This document shows, one piece after another, positions 17,009 to 27,387 of a stretch of DNA of 64,000 nt. Origin of the DNA: Thermomonas sp. (GTDB lineage Bacteria > Pseudomonadota > Gammaproteobacteria > Xanthomonadales > Xanthomonadaceae); the NCBI RefSeq assembly GCF_029945965.1, contig NZ_JAQSDO010000015.1, positions 809,952 through 873,951 of the forward strand. The letters are read 5' to 3'. How positions within the stretch are numbered: the stretch's first letter is position 1; the number at the start of each line of letters is the position of its first letter. Position numbers and translations under genes: made by a program. The notes beneath the pieces were generated by a model. The model was not told the origin of the DNA. It worked only from the letters and a program-made list of their open reading frames with translations, and searched no databases.

Positions 17009-18118
17009 CTATTCGTGGTTGCTGAAAGTACGAAACCCGGCTTCGCTGACCATCGCATCGCGTTTCGCCAACGCCAGATCCTCCTGCACCATCTCGCTGA
17101 CCAGCGCATCGAATGATGTCTTCGGCGACCACCCCAACTTCGCCTTGGCCTTGGATGCATCGCCGAGCAGTGTTTCAACTTCAGCGGGCCGGAAATATCG
17201 CTCGTCCACGGCGACGATGCACTGACCCTTGGAGACCCCGGAACCTTCGGGTGACTGCGTCACCACGGCACGCTCCTCGACGCCGCTGCCTTGCCACTCC
17301 ATATGAATGCCGAGTTCCATGGCGGCCTGCACCACGAATTCCCGCACCGAATGCTGTTCGCCGGTGGCGATCACGAAATCCTCGGCCTCTTCCTGCTGCA
17401 GCATCAACCACTGCGCCTCGACGAAATCACGCGCATGTCCCCAATCGCGCCGGGCATCCATATTGCCCAGGTACAGGCAATCCTGAAGTCCGAGCGAAAT
17501 GCGTGCCAACGCACGCGTGATCTTGCGGGTCACGAAGGTTTCACCACGCAACGGCGACTCGTGGTTGAACAGGATGCCGTTGCAGGCAAACATGCCGTAG
17601 GACTCGCGATAGTTCACCACGATCCAGTACGCGTACAGCTTCGCCACGCCATAGGGCGAGCGCGGATAGAACGGCGTGGTCTCTTTTTGCGGGATCTCCT
17701 GCACCTTGCCGTACAACTCGGATGTGGACGCCTGGTAGAAGCGGGTCTTTTTCTCCAGGCCTAGGATCCGGATCGCCTCGAGCAGGCGAAGCGTGCCCAT
17801 GGCATCCGTATTGGCGGTGTATTCCGGAGTCTCGAACGAGACCTGCACATGGCTCTGCGCGCCAAGGTTATAGACCTCGTCCGGCTGCACCTGCTGCAGG
17901 ATCCGGATCAGGTTGGTCGCGTCGGTGAGGTCGCCGTAATGCAGGAACAACCGCCGACCCTTGTCGTGCGGATCCTGGTAAAGGTGGTCGATACGGTCGG
18001 TGTTGAAACTGGACGCACGTCGCTTGATGCCGTGGACTTCGTAGCCTTTGGCGAGCAGCAACTCGGCGAGGTAGGCGCCATCCTGACCGGTGATGCCAGT
18101 GATCAGTGCTTTTTTCAT
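17009..18118 (-). CDS. gmd: GDP-mannose 4,6-dehydratase
   Basis: 369 residues, full length. [16 protein letters not shown] (7-22), [41 protein letters not shown] and [12 protein letters not shown] are diagnostic for Gmd. It forms GDP-4-keto-6-deoxy-D-mannose for Fcl. The ATG overlaps the stop of the acyltransferase upstream (TAATG). A shorter paralogue is at 22585-23565. Confidence 0.95.
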   Translation of the reverse strand: MKKALITGITGQDGAYLAELLLAKGYEVHGIKRRASSFNTDRIDHLYQDPHDKGRRLFLHYGDLTDATNLIRILQQVQPDEVYNLGAQSHVQVSFETPEYTANTDAMGTLRLLEAIRILGLEKKTRFYQASTSELYGKVQEIPQKETTPFYPRSPYGVAKLYAYWIVVNYRESYGMFACNGILFNHESPLRGETFVTRKITRALARISLGLQDCLYLGNMDARRDWGHARDFVEAQWLMLQQEEAEDFVIATGEQHSVREFVVQAAMELGIHMEWQGSGVEERAVVTQSPEGSGVSKGQCIVAVDERYFRPAEVETLLGDASKAKAKLGWSPKTSFDALVSEMVQEDLALAKRDAMVSEAGFRTFSNHE

Positions 18119-20067
18119 TATTTAGCAAGCCTCTCGATTTGAGTTCCAAGCTTCATTTTTTTTGCCAAAGCGATAGATCCGTCCACGGACAAGTGGTTAT
18201 GAAATCCATAAACAGCTATTCCTTCGATAGTCGTCGCGCATGATGATTCGCTGCAAAGCACCTGATCAATATTTACCACCTCAATCTCAGAAAAATTTTT
18301 CAATTTCTGGAAAAAATCTCGTTGATCAGCGCTCGCAAGTAAATAGGAATTCCGATCCAACGCGCATTTCTCTGTTGCGGTAGACGGTAGTACGAATATC
18401 CGTCCGCTCTGCTCACGCTCCACGCATTCTCCGATATCATAATTTGATGCGGGAGGCGGAGCCACCAGAACCACTTTTCGATCTAGCTTCCGAACTGCGG
18501 TAATAGTAGTCAGCAATGACACCATTGTCGCATCGATTGAACGTGGCCTCTCGAAAAATCTGCCCCCATTCCGGAATAAAATTCGTCGCACATCGCTATT
18601 CGTATCATCCCAGTATGTCTTGAAATCACTTGCAAGAACCACAGTTTCTATTGACGGATTTGAACGAAGGTATCCCAGAACGGAGTCATTGAATGCAATA
18701 CAGTCTTTCGCCCAAGGCCATTCCAAATCTGGAAACCTCAGCTGCGCCATACCTAGATAAGGACCGCAAGCAGAACGAGTCGCTTGTACTATGCCTTGTT
18801 TGGTCGTTGCATCGATACCGAGCACGAGGTGTTCTGCATAGGAATCCCCCCAAATCATCAAAGTTGGGCTTTTAGATGTAGAACATTTTTCTGGGTGATC
18901 AAATGTATGCCGCTGATCACAGTCCAGAAGTCCAGGGTTAGGTCGACGCAAGACCTTGAAATCCAGCTCGGTTCTTGAAAAACGTGCCGTGCCTACTGCT
19001 AGCAATGCCAAACCGAAGGTCGCAGTCGCAGCTGAAAGGAAAATGCGATTCCATGCCATACCTTCATATCTATGCAGTGGATTCTCTACAAATCGGTACA
19101 TCAAAACGGCCAACGCAATGGCCATTAGGAGAAGTGCAGCACGTATCGAACTTGGTACGCCTGATACGTATGCACTATTAGCGAAGGCGATGAGTGGCCA
19201 ATGCACCAAGTAAAGCGAATACGAGATATTGCCAAGAAACGCGAGCACAGCGACCAGCGCACCACCATTCAATACAGGATGGCAACGCAATATTAATATC
19301 GCAGTGGAAATGCAGACCACCAACGCATAAGGACCTGGGTGCAATTTGATGACGACGAAAGTTGGCACAACCAATAGCGCCGCCAATGCAGGCCAAAAAA
19401 GCCCGCGCACCGTCATCGTGGACATCCGACCCAAGGGAATTAAAGCTGCTATTGAACCAACACCAAGTTCCCATGCGCGCGTTGGTAGAAGATAGAATGT
19501 TGCTCCAGGCTTGCTATTTACGTAAGCTAGACAAAGCAGAAGGCTGGCAGCTGTCAGTATAGACACGCCCGCCAACCAGTATCGGCGTGGAGTAAACAAC
19601 AGCAGAGAGGGCCAAAATAGGTAATATTGCTCTTCTATTGCTAGAGACCACATATGGAGAAGTGGTTTTAAATGCGCTGCCTGTTCGAAGTATCCGTTTT
19701 GCAACCAAAGTGCAATATTCGCACTGAAGGTCAATGACCCCAGTAGAATATACAGGTAGTTCGTTGCCTCAGATGAAAGCAAAAACCATGGGGTTGCGAG
19801 AGTAACTGCCGTAAGCACGACCAGAGCCGCCGGCAGCAATCGCTTTACCCTCCTAAGATAGAATTCGGAGAGTCTAAAATCACCACGATCGATTCCATTA
19901 CCTATCAGGCCAGTGATTAAATAGCCTGAGATGACGAAGAAAATATCGACACCAAGATAACCCGCGCTTAATCCACCGATTTGTGCGTGATACAAAAGCA
20001 CTAAAACAATTGCGACACCTCTAAGAGCTTGTATGTCAGGTCGAAATTTGCGAACACCTTCCTTCAT
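18118..20067 (-). CDS. OafA-type O-acyltransferase with C-terminal SGNH domain
   Basis: 649 residues. The N-terminal ~370 residues are an acyltransferase-3 membrane domain ([37 protein letters not shown]). The periplasmic C-terminal SGNH hydrolase-like part has IWGDSYAEH and [11 protein letters not shown]. Such proteins acetylate sugars of O-antigen or capsule. The start is ATG 20067, overlapping the stop of the glycosyltransferase upstream (ATGA). The gene is visibly AT-richer than its neighbours, a sign of recent acquisition. Confidence 0.88.
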   Translation of the reverse strand: MKEGVRKFRPDIQALRGVAIVLVLLYHAQIGGLSAGYLGVDIFFVISGYLITGLIGNGIDRGDFRLSEFYLRRVKRLLPAALVVLTAVTLATPWFLLSSEATNYLYILLGSLTFSANIALWLQNGYFEQAAHLKPLLHMWSLAIEEQYYLFWPSLLLFTPRRYWLAGVSILTAASLLLCLAYVNSKPGATFYLLPTRAWELGVGSIAALIPLGRMSTMTVRGLFWPALAALLVVPTFVVIKLHPGPYALVVCISTAILILRCHPVLNGGALVAVLAFLGNISYSLYLVHWPLIAFANSAYVSGVPSSIRAALLLMAIALAVLMYRFVENPLHRYEGMAWNRIFLSAATATFGLALLAVGTARFSRTELDFKVLRRPNPGLLDCDQRHTFDHPEKCSTSKSPTLMIWGDSYAEHLVLGIDATTKQGIVQATRSACGPYLGMAQLRFPDLEWPWAKDCIAFNDSVLGYLRSNPSIETVVLASDFKTYWDDTNSDVRRILFRNGGRFFERPRSIDATMVSLLTTITAVRKLDRKVVLVAPPPASNYDIGECVEREQSGRIFVLPSTATEKCALDRNSYLLASADQRDFFQKLKNFSEIEVVNIDQVLCSESSCATTIEGIAVYGFHNHLSVDGSIALAKKMKLGTQIERLAK

Positions 20068-20894
20068 TCGCGCTTCCCGAAACACTCGCTTAGTTCGCGC
20101 AACTGCATGTCGATAAATTGCTGGTAGATAGCCAACATGCGCGCGTATTGAAGGCCGGCCAAGCCGTCCAGGAAGCCGCGCCGCAGCACATAGCTGTAAA
20201 CAAAACGCAATGTTGGGCGAATCGGCATGCGCGCGGCCAAGCGCTTCAAGCCACGGCGGCGGATCGTGGCATCCATGCTGAGCACGTCTCCCATCCGCAA
20301 TGGCTGCGCGAGTTCGGCCAGCATCTGCCGTGCTTCGTACTCCGCATAGCGCAGGTGGCGTGCGAACCAGTCGTTGATACCTTTGGAAAAATTGTAGTGG
20401 TCCAGCGGATTCAACAGCGTGCCGACTTTTTCCGCAGGCTGCACCTCACGCTGGCCGTGGCCATGGTCAATAAAGCGCAGCGCGTCCGCCCGCCCGAAGC
20501 GAACCTGATACGCCGGATACATGCCGGCATGCTTCAGCCAACGGCCCATCAAGATGATCTTCGAGGGAACCCGGTACACCGGATAGGCGGCATCGCTGAC
20601 CAAGGCAATTGATTGCAACTCCTGGCGCAGCGCGTCGGTCACGACTTCGTCAGCATCCAGGTGCAGCACCCACGGATTCCGGAAGCGGGCGTGTTCCATC
20701 GCATGGTTGCGCTGTCCGGCGAACGTATCGAACTGGCGCAGCATTGTTCGCGCACCCTGACGCTCGGCGATGGCAATAGTTTGATCGGTACTGCCGGAGT
20801 CCAGCACGACCACGTCGTCGCTCCACTCCACGCTGGCCAGGCAACGCGGCAGATTGGCGGCCTCGTTCATGGTCAGGATGACGACCGAAATCAT
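20064..20894 (-). CDS. Family 2 glycosyltransferase (WaaE/KdtX-like)
   Basis: 276 residues, GT-A fold. ISVVILTMNEAANLPRCLAS at the start, LDSGSTD nucleotide site and LHLDADEV with the metal-binding DxD at 80-82. The central HYNFSKGINDWFARHLRYAE resembles LPS-core beta-glucosyl/glycero-mannoheptosyl transferases of the WaaE type. Both ends overlap neighbouring genes by ATGA junctions. Confidence 0.85.
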   Translation of the reverse strand: MISVVILTMNEAANLPRCLASVEWSDDVVVLDSGSTDQTIAIAERQGARTMLRQFDTFAGQRNHAMEHARFRNPWVLHLDADEVVTDALRQELQSIALVSDAAYPVYRVPSKIILMGRWLKHAGMYPAYQVRFGRADALRFIDHGHGQREVQPAEKVGTLLNPLDHYNFSKGINDWFARHLRYAEYEARQMLAELAQPLRMGDVLSMDATIRRRGLKRLAARMPIRPTLRFVYSYVLRRGFLDGLAGLQYARMLAIYQQFIDMQLRELSECFGKRE

Positions 20895-21469
20895 GGCGAC
20901 GCCGCCCCCTCCACCCGCAATTTCCGCTGCTTCACGAAGTGTGCCGGGTTACCAGCGACCACGCTCCAAGCTGGTACATCACGCATGGCGACTGCGGCCG
21001 CGCCCACTACAGCACCTTCTCCGACCGTCACGCCGGGGCCGATAAAGGCGTCACTGCACACCCAGGCATCCGCGCCAATCGTCAAGCCAGTACGTTGTAG
21101 CGGAAGCGCAGGATCGGTGTAGTCATGGGTGCCGGCACACAAGTGAGCACGATGCGAAATGGTGGCGCGTGGCCCGATGCGCACCGGCCCCAGGCTGTAG
21201 ATCCAGGCGTGTGCGCCAATCGCAGCACCGTCGCCGATGTCGATGTTCCAGGGAATCTCGATGCGTGCACTTGAATCGATATGTACGTCCCGCCCTACCC
21301 TCGCACCGAAACAACGCAACAGGAAACGGCGCCATCCAAAGAGGATGCGCGGACTGCCACGATACAGTGGCGTCATCAGGGCCCACAATGCGCGTCCAAC
21401 ATATTCGCGCCGGCTGTATGGCCTGGCAGCACGTGCCGAATGAATATCCAGACTCACGGCGCCTGCCAT
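20891..21469 (-). CDS. WcaF-like hexapeptide acetyltransferase
   Basis: 192 residues from ATG 21469. Left-handed beta-helix repeats are obvious (VHIDSSARIEIPWNIDIGDG, IGPGVTVGEGAVVGAAAVAM). The family motif HDYTDPALPL and the ending VVAGNPAHFVKQRK match WcaF/colanic acid acetyltransferases. It would use acetyl-CoA in the cytoplasm to O-acetylate a sugar or lipid-linked intermediate. The upstream extension of the frame lies over the preceding glycosyltransferase and was discarded. Confidence 0.88.
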   Translation of the reverse strand: MAGAVSLDIHSARAARPYSRREYVGRALWALMTPLYRGSPRILFGWRRFLLRCFGARVGRDVHIDSSARIEIPWNIDIGDGAAIGAHAWIYSLGPVRIGPRATISHRAHLCAGTHDYTDPALPLQRTGLTIGADAWVCSDAFIGPGVTVGEGAVVGAAAVAMRDVPAWSVVAGNPAHFVKQRKLRVEGAASP

Positions 21470-22581
21470 TTGTCGATGAAATCGATGATCGGCTGGCTCA
21501 AACGCGACCAGCGGAAACGCTCGGAATTCGCCAGCGCGCGTGATGATGCAGCTCGCCATGCATCTGCACTGGTCAGCAGTGGTTGCAATGCATCTGCAGC
21601 AAGATCGATTCGGCCCGCCGGAACCGCAAAGCCACCAGGTCCCGCGATCTCAGGGGGCGCACATACATCTGCAACCACGCATGGGGTGCCGAACACCTGT
21701 GCCTCGACCGCAGGAATTCCGAACGATTCGCATCGGCTCAGCAGGCAGAACACTCTCGCCCTCTGATAATGCCGAATCAACTCTTGGTCCGACACTGCGC
21801 CCGTAATCGTCACCGCTGACGCCAGCCCCTTCGTGCCGATCCGCTGTTCAATCGCCGAGCGATAATCGGAATCCGACCAAGGCCCCACAAGCGTCAGGCA
21901 CGCATCAACGCCACGCTCACGCAAGATTGCCACTGCGTCGAGCACGTCCTCGACCGACTTGTGCGGTGTCATTACCGACACCACGACGATCTCCATTGCA
22001 CGCTGTTCGAAACCCGGCAACGGTATTGCAGCCGCCTTCTCGAACATGCGGTCATCAACACCCACCAGCACGGTTGCGCCGTCTCGTGGCGTGCACGCGG
22101 CGTTGTCAGCGTAGATCCGCGCCATGTAATTCGACAGGTAGAACATCGCCGCGGCACGACGTTGCGCGTTCTTGTAACCGTGCCGCTGCATCCGCGCCTT
22201 CAAGCGATTCACAGCTCCTGCATGGAATTGCGGGAAAAAGCACCAGGGGTTTTGCGCCAAAACCAATTGCGGAGAGCTGACGCCAGGCACCAATGCACCG
22301 GACGTCGAGATCAGAAGGTCAGCACCCACCGCATCCAGCCGCCGCTGCATTGCGAATTGCTGCCACCACAAACGCCTCGTCCAACCAGCACCGACACCCC
22401 GGCACTCAATCCATTGCACGTGGTCGCCGAGATCCCGCCGCAAGTCCCGATTGCCTTCATGATGGAATACATAAAAAATGTGGCGACCGCCCGAGGCTGC
22501 GGCCAGATTACGCAAATGCCCGCCCAGGACATTTCGTCCGGAGAAATTGTTGATTGGCAGGGCATCGACCGCGATTCGCAT
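21454..22581 (-). CDS. Glycosyltransferase family 4
   Basis: 375 residues, GT-B fold. Starts MRIAVDALPINNFSGRNVLG; the C-terminal half has VVSVMTPHKSVEDVLDA and the donor-site motif ESFGIPAVEAQVFGTPCVV (from residue 285). Likely transfers a nucleotide-activated hexose or deoxyhexose to the lipid-linked repeat unit; specificity not predictable. Four bp after the second Gmd-like gene. Confidence 0.85.
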   Translation of the reverse strand: MRIAVDALPINNFSGRNVLGGHLRNLAAASGGRHIFYVFHHEGNRDLRRDLGDHVQWIECRGVGAGWTRRLWWQQFAMQRRLDAVGADLLISTSGALVPGVSSPQLVLAQNPWCFFPQFHAGAVNRLKARMQRHGYKNAQRRAAAMFYLSNYMARIYADNAACTPRDGATVLVGVDDRMFEKAAAIPLPGFEQRAMEIVVVSVMTPHKSVEDVLDAVAILRERGVDACLTLVGPWSDSDYRSAIEQRIGTKGLASAVTITGAVSDQELIRHYQRARVFCLLSRCESFGIPAVEAQVFGTPCVVADVCAPPEIAGPGGFAVPAGRIDLAADALQPLLTSADAWRAASSRALANSERFRWSRLSQPIIDFIDKWQAP

Positions 22582-22584
22582 TGA

Positions 22585-23565
22585 TCAGCTCGCCACCACC
22601 GGCCACGACTCACCCTGCTCGGCCGCCACCATGCGCGCCACCACTTGCTCAAGTGTCGTTGACGCCTTCCATCCAAGCTCATGCTCCGCCTTCGATGCAT
22701 CGCCGACGCTATGCGCGATGTCGCTTGGCCGCCGCAGCTGTGGGTCAAAATCAACGTGCTGCTGCCAATCCAATCCCACGACATCGAATGCCATCGCAAC
22801 GAAGTTGCTCAAGGCATGCATGCGACCAGTTGCGATCACATAATCGTTCGGCTCCCGCTGCTGCAACATGCGCCACATCGCATCAACGTACTCAGGTGCC
22901 CATCCCCAGTCACGCTCGATATCGAGGTTGCCGAGCTGCAGGCGTTCCCCACTCCCACCGGCAATCCGAACCGCAGCGGCAATGATCTTGCGGGTGACGA
23001 AGCGGGTTGGACGCAACGGCGATTCATGGTTGAACAGGATCCCGGTGCATGCATACAGACCGTATGCGTCGCGGTAATTCGCAACCATCCAGTGCGCACT
23101 CGCCTTGGCGACGGCGTACGGGCTTCGTGGTCTGAAGGCCGTGCGTTCGTTGGCCGCTTCCCCCACATCGCCAAAACATTCGCTGGAACCGGCGTGGTAG
23201 AGGCGTGTACCCAGTTTCAGGAACCGGATCGCCTCGAGTACATTCAGCGCACCAAGGGCAATACTCTCAAGCGTTTCCACCGGCTGGCCGAACGACAATC
23301 CGACAGAACTCTGCCCGGCCAGCAAATAGGTTTCATCCGGCTGAACTTCGCTCAGGACCTGGGCCACGCTGCGAAAGTCTGTGGTCGCGGCCGAATGCAC
23401 TTGTACCCGGTCGCGCACTCCTACGACATCGAGGTTGCCGAAGCTGCTCAGTTGAGCATCACGCGATGTGCCATGCACTCGATATCCCTTGTCGGCAAGC
23501 AGCCGTGCAAGCAGTGCCCCGTCTTGGCCTGACACGCCGAAGATCAATGCGCTTTTCGCAATCAT
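22585..23565 (-). CDS. GDP-mannose 4,6-dehydratase-like SDR (second copy)
   Basis: 326 residues, shorter than Gmd at 17009. FGVSGQDGALLARLL (9-23), LLAGQSSVGLSFGQP, HAGSSECFGD and SPYAVAKASAHW keep the Gmd pattern with SSECFG in place of STSELYG. This subgroup accompanies GDP-rhamnose, GDP-talose or GDP-perosamine routes in other bacteria, but no matching reductase or aminotransferase is next to it. It could be a second dehydratase or a reductase of the same family. ATGA overlap with the next gene. Confidence 0.75.
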   Translation of the reverse strand: MIAKSALIFGVSGQDGALLARLLADKGYRVHGTSRDAQLSSFGNLDVVGVRDRVQVHSAATTDFRSVAQVLSEVQPDETYLLAGQSSVGLSFGQPVETLESIALGALNVLEAIRFLKLGTRLYHAGSSECFGDVGEAANERTAFRPRSPYAVAKASAHWMVANYRDAYGLYACTGILFNHESPLRPTRFVTRKIIAAAVRIAGGSGERLQLGNLDIERDWGWAPEYVDAMWRMLQQREPNDYVIATGRMHALSNFVAMAFDVVGLDWQQHVDFDPQLRRPSDIAHSVGDASKAEHELGWKASTTLEQVVARMVAAEQGESWPVVAS

Positions 23566-24701
23566 CGCTTCACCTTTCCAAAGTCGTTGCGTGCTGATCG
23601 ATAAGTATCGGCCATGTCTCGAGCGAACCGTTCCAGGCTGAACTGTGCAGCCCAGTCACGCCCCTGTTCCGCACGTCTCCTTACCAACTCCGGATCACGC
23701 AGCAGCACTTCGATCTCGTGCACGAAACCGTCTATGTCATCTGCTGGCACGCATGGCGCCGCCGAACCGGCGACTTCCGGCAGCGAACCTCCATCACTGC
23801 ACACAACCGGCAAGCCGAATGTCATGGCTTCGAGCACCGGCCACCCGAAGCCCTCATAGAGCGATGGAAATACAAGGACGGATGCGCGCCGATACCAATC
23901 CACCATCACCGTATCCGCCACATCCTCGATCCAGAGGATTGATGCGGCTAATCCAGCTTGTTCCGCAAATGCCCGCATCGACGCCGTGGGTTTCGGCCCG
24001 ATCATGACAAGCGTTCGAGCCAGCGCGCGATCCAGTCGGGCGAAAATGCGTAAAGCCTGCTCGCGTTTTTTGTAGAAGCCATTGTTGCCAACATGCAGGA
24101 TGACGCCCTGCTCCCGCGGGCTACCGTCGACTTCGGAGAATGCAGCCAGTGATGGACGCACCGGAGAGGGGACGACCTTGGAGGAATGTGGATCGCCGTA
24201 TTCGCTCGAGACATCTCGCCTGGTGCACTCGCTCACGCAGACCAGCATCTGCGCACTGCGCATCGCCACCCCGTTGCGACGCCATAGCCAGCGCGCGGCC
24301 GCGCTAACGGTTGGCGTCCCTGGAAAACGACCTCGCTGCTGCAACCTAGGAATGATGTCGTGGGCTGTAATCACAAGTGGAGCACCCTGTAGGGCAGATG
24401 CGAGATACGCGCGGCTGCCGTCCAGCACGTGCCAGACATCAACGGACGCATTCCGATGGCGCCACGCCTTTAGCGGCAGGGACAACATTTCCATCCGTTG
24501 GTCCAAGCCTCCGGAAGCCGCCACAGGAGCGAGCTCGAACAACTGCGCCTCTACATCTGGCGCATGCCGTGCCAGCGCCTGTATCAGTACGTCTGCATAG
24601 GCACGCATGCTGCCCGGCGCATCCACTGGTGCCGTGACAAGCAGCCCAACACGCAACCTGGTTCGCCCGTCACATCCTTCAGGCAGCACGTGAGGGCCCA
24701 T
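23562..24701 (-). CDS. Glycosyltransferase family 4 (mannosyltransferase-like)
   Basis: 379 residues, GT-B fold. VITAHDIIPRL, VCVSECTRRDV and VLHVGNNGFYKKREQAL are typical of GDP-mannose-dependent MtfB-like transferases, and EGFGWPVLEAMTFGLPVVCSD is the donor motif. The start is placed at ATG 24701 inside the preceding gene; a TTG at 24656 just before LRVGLLVTAPVD is an alternative. Its position next to a Gmd-like gene suggests a GDP-sugar donor. Confidence 0.82.
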   Translation of the reverse strand: MGPHVLPEGCDGRTRLRVGLLVTAPVDAPGSMRAYADVLIQALARHAPDVEAQLFELAPVAASGGLDQRMEMLSLPLKAWRHRNASVDVWHVLDGSRAYLASALQGAPLVITAHDIIPRLQQRGRFPGTPTVSAAARWLWRRNGVAMRSAQMLVCVSECTRRDVSSEYGDPHSSKVVPSPVRPSLAAFSEVDGSPREQGVILHVGNNGFYKKREQALRIFARLDRALARTLVMIGPKPTASMRAFAEQAGLAASILWIEDVADTVMVDWYRRASVLVFPSLYEGFGWPVLEAMTFGLPVVCSDGGSLPEVAGSAAPCVPADDIDGFVHEIEVLLRDPELVRRRAEQGRDWAAQFSLERFARDMADTYRSARNDFGKVKR

Positions 24702-26055
24702 TCGTCTTGGGAGGCTGAAAACGCACGAGCGACAACACGACACCCACCAAGATACCCAGGAACGCTGCGATGAAAGGATCCGCCAGAATCTGGCCTGACA
24801 CCGTCAGACTGCCGACGTTGGCCAGGAAGAATGCGAACAGTCCCGCCGCGTAGGGTGCCGAAGTGCTGCGCTTGCGTAGTTGCGAAATCGTCGTTCGCCA
24901 CAACGCAAGCACGATCGCGATCATCACCCAGAGGAATCCCAACGTACCCGGCACACCAAGCTCAACCATGATCCGGCTTGGCGCACTCTCCTGCCACACG
25001 CGTGGTCGCGCCACCTTCAGGTTATGCGAACCGGGCGTGGCAACCCCTAGCCCCTCACCAAGTATCCCTGATTGCTGATAGGTCGTTACTACTGCGCCGA
25101 AGCCTTGTCCCTGGATGCTTTCCATCGCACTCATTTTCAGTCCTTCGCCGCTGTAGTAACGAACATTGGCGGAATCCTCACTCAATTGGTCGCTCACCAG
25201 CCAGACACTACCAACCGGGATGAGTAACAAACCGAGCAGGGCCACTATTCGCCCCGCACGCCCGGCCTGCCAGTAGATCCAGACCAGCGCAAGCAAAAAT
25301 ACCGGCAGCATGTACACCATTTTGCGCCGGCCAGACAGCATCAACGCAAATATGGCCAAGCCACTTAAAGCGATCCATAACCAACGACGCTTGCCCTTGC
25401 CTGCGATGCCCAATATCAGAGACAGCATGCAGACCGCAGCCGCATGCCAGCCCATCACATCAGGGCTTCGATAGAAGCCCGCCACCATATCCACCGTGTA
25501 GCCAGAACCCCAGCGCATCCATTCGAAGCCCAGCGCCTTGGTGCCCAGGATCTGCATATCCGGGAACAGCTTGTAGTAATCCAATATGGCACCGCTAAGC
25601 ATCACGCCATTGGCCAAGCAGTAAACGACCAGCAACTTGCGCACCGACCTTGGGTCACGCGAGAAATGAAAGCCGGTGATCACTGCGAGGAAAATCGACG
25701 CGTACGAGAATGCACCGAGGATGGTCAGCATCCAGGATCCCGGGCCATAGGTTGCCGACAGGATCGCGGCAGGCACGCACAACAGGATCAACATGAGCAA
25801 GGCGTTACCGATTTGCGGATAAGCACGCTTGAAAACTGCCCACCATCCCCGTGTCCGCATCGCTGCCCCCAACACTGTTGCGAGGAACACAGGGGCAGTG
25901 ATGAGCACCAGCCAGCCAGGCGTGCCAGGCACGAGCTTGCGGAGTGGATCCTGCACTGCCGCCAGCAGGATCATCAGGAAGAAGCCATATCGCCATGCCG
26001 TCGCGGCGCGAAACGAGAACAGCGCCGCGAGACCCAACAAGACATACAGCGCCAT
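24679..26055 (-). CDS. O-antigen polymerase/ligase-like membrane protein (Wzy/WaaL type)
   Basis: 458 residues with roughly ten membrane helices and a long periplasmic loop (about 270-350) holding QQSGILGEGLGVATPGSHN, the usual position of the Wzy_C/WaaL active loop. It could polymerise repeat units in the periplasm. A second such protein is at 52328-53737. The ATG overlaps the stop of the upstream glycosyltransferase (TGATG). Confidence 0.78.
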   Translation of the reverse strand: MALYVLLGLAALFSFRAATAWRYGFFLMILLAAVQDPLRKLVPGTPGWLVLITAPVFLATVLGAAMRTRGWWAVFKRAYPQIGNALLMLILLCVPAAILSATYGPGSWMLTILGAFSYASIFLAVITGFHFSRDPRSVRKLLVVYCLANGVMLSGAILDYYKLFPDMQILGTKALGFEWMRWGSGYTVDMVAGFYRSPDVMGWHAAAVCMLSLILGIAGKGKRRWLWIALSGLAIFALMLSGRRKMVYMLPVFLLALVWIYWQAGRAGRIVALLGLLLIPVGSVWLVSDQLSEDSANVRYYSGEGLKMSAMESIQGQGFGAVVTTYQQSGILGEGLGVATPGSHNLKVARPRVWQESAPSRIMVELGVPGTLGFLWVMIAIVLALWRTTISQLRKRSTSAPYAAGLFAFFLANVGSLTVSGQILADPFIAAFLGILVGVVLSLVRFQPPKTNGPSRAA

Positions 26056-27230
26056 CAGACCGTCTTCCCTGTCACTGTCGTCAGCGCCGCAAGCACGCCT
26101 TGCCGTACGTTTTCGAAATTATAACCCGCCTCCACCTGAACCCTTGCAGCAGCACCCATTTTCGCCAATCCGTTGCGCACAAGCCCATGCCTAGCCAACA
26201 GGGCAGACAACGCGGCCACGTCTCCGTAAGGGAACACGTCGCCGGTATATCCGGCCTGCACAAGGTCCACAGCGCAACCGACCTGATCGCTGACGATCGC
26301 AGGCAAGCCGCAGGCCATGGCCTCGTTGACCACGAGGCCCCAAGTCTCGCCGTGGTCTGACGGCAGAACCAGGCAGTCGGCCGCAGCATAGGCTGCCGTG
26401 ATCTCTGACTGATTGAGGAATCCGGCGAAATGCACGGGCAGGCCGGCTGCCGAAGTTCGCAGTTCCTGCTCCATTGGCCCGCCCCCCACCAGCAGGAGTT
26501 GCATGCGAGCACGTTCGTTCGGGTCAAGGCGCCGGATCGCCTCAACGATGTCGCCCGGGCGTTTCTTGTCGACGAACTTGCCGGAAAACACGAACGTCGT
26601 GCGTTCTGGATCCAGTCCGAAACGCGCCTGAAGTGCGTCGCGACCTGGCTGGATTCTCGCGACATCCGCTGCAGTGGAGAACCGCTCATTCTCGACGCAA
26701 TAAGGTGTGGCAAAGATACGCGCGGCCGGCACGCCGGCATCCAGCAGATAACGCCGATTATTGGTGCCGATCGACAGGCACGCTGCGTATCGCGCTAACA
26801 GGCGCGCATGCAGCCAACACTTCCAACTGGCACGCGGGCGCATTCCATTGACTTCCCCCCGCACGATGCAGGGAATCCCGGCCAGGCGACTGGCCAGCAA
26901 CGCCTGCAAGCAGGTTTTGGTGACCCAGCCATTGACGATGACCGCTTCAAAGCCGCCCTCGCGGATCTCCCGGTACAGCTGCGGTGTATCGCAACCCCGG
27001 AACTCCGTCAGCGATGGATGCTTTGCGCGATTCTTGAGCAACGTCCATTCATAGCCTTCCAGCAGCGGAATATCCCAATCGAAGGCGACGCCGAATTCCC
27101 GCCCCTGCTCCGCAGCATTAGGAATCATCGCGAAATACACACGCAGGTCAATGCCGGGGGTCTTCGCCAGCATGCGCAACCAAGGCACTTGGTACTGGAT
27201 CGGGTGTGTGGTGACCATTGCGACGCGCAT
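26055..27230 (-). CDS. Glycosyltransferase family 4
   Basis: 391 residues from ATG 27230, which has AGAGGAG nine bases upstream; the longer frame was rejected. MVTTHPIQYQVPWLRML start, FVFSGKFVDKKRPGDIVEAI nucleotide-binding segment, DHGETWGLVVNEAMACGLPA donor motif. Function beyond GT-B sugar transfer cannot be read. Confidence 0.85.
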   Translation of the reverse strand: MRVAMVTTHPIQYQVPWLRMLAKTPGIDLRVYFAMIPNAAEQGREFGVAFDWDIPLLEGYEWTLLKNRAKHPSLTEFRGCDTPQLYREIREGGFEAVIVNGWVTKTCLQALLASRLAGIPCIVRGEVNGMRPRASWKCWLHARLLARYAACLSIGTNNRRYLLDAGVPAARIFATPYCVENERFSTAADVARIQPGRDALQARFGLDPERTTFVFSGKFVDKKRPGDIVEAIRRLDPNERARMQLLLVGGGPMEQELRTSAAGLPVHFAGFLNQSEITAAYAAADCLVLPSDHGETWGLVVNEAMACGLPAIVSDQVGCAVDLVQAGYTGDVFPYGDVAALSALLARHGLVRNGLAKMGAAARVQVEAGYNFENVRQGVLAALTTVTGKTV

Positions 27231-27387
27231 CAAACCAAGCTCCTCTGTACTACCGCGTCCGCGAGGCACATGCGCTCCTCACTCGGGGCCATGAACGGAC
27301 GAACGATCAGCAAGCTCAATGAGGTGCTGGCCACAAACATCGCTTGAAATTTCGCCAAGGAGCGCATCTACTGAAAATCTCTCATGG

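Noticed and set aside
15757..17025. Plus-strand ORF of 422 codons across two genes
   Set aside because: Antisense to a glycosyltransferase and fcl, both intact; no recognisable domain.
24679..26055. Wzx flippase
   Set aside because: Helix layout with one large periplasmic loop fits Wzy/WaaL; no MATE/PST-like pattern.
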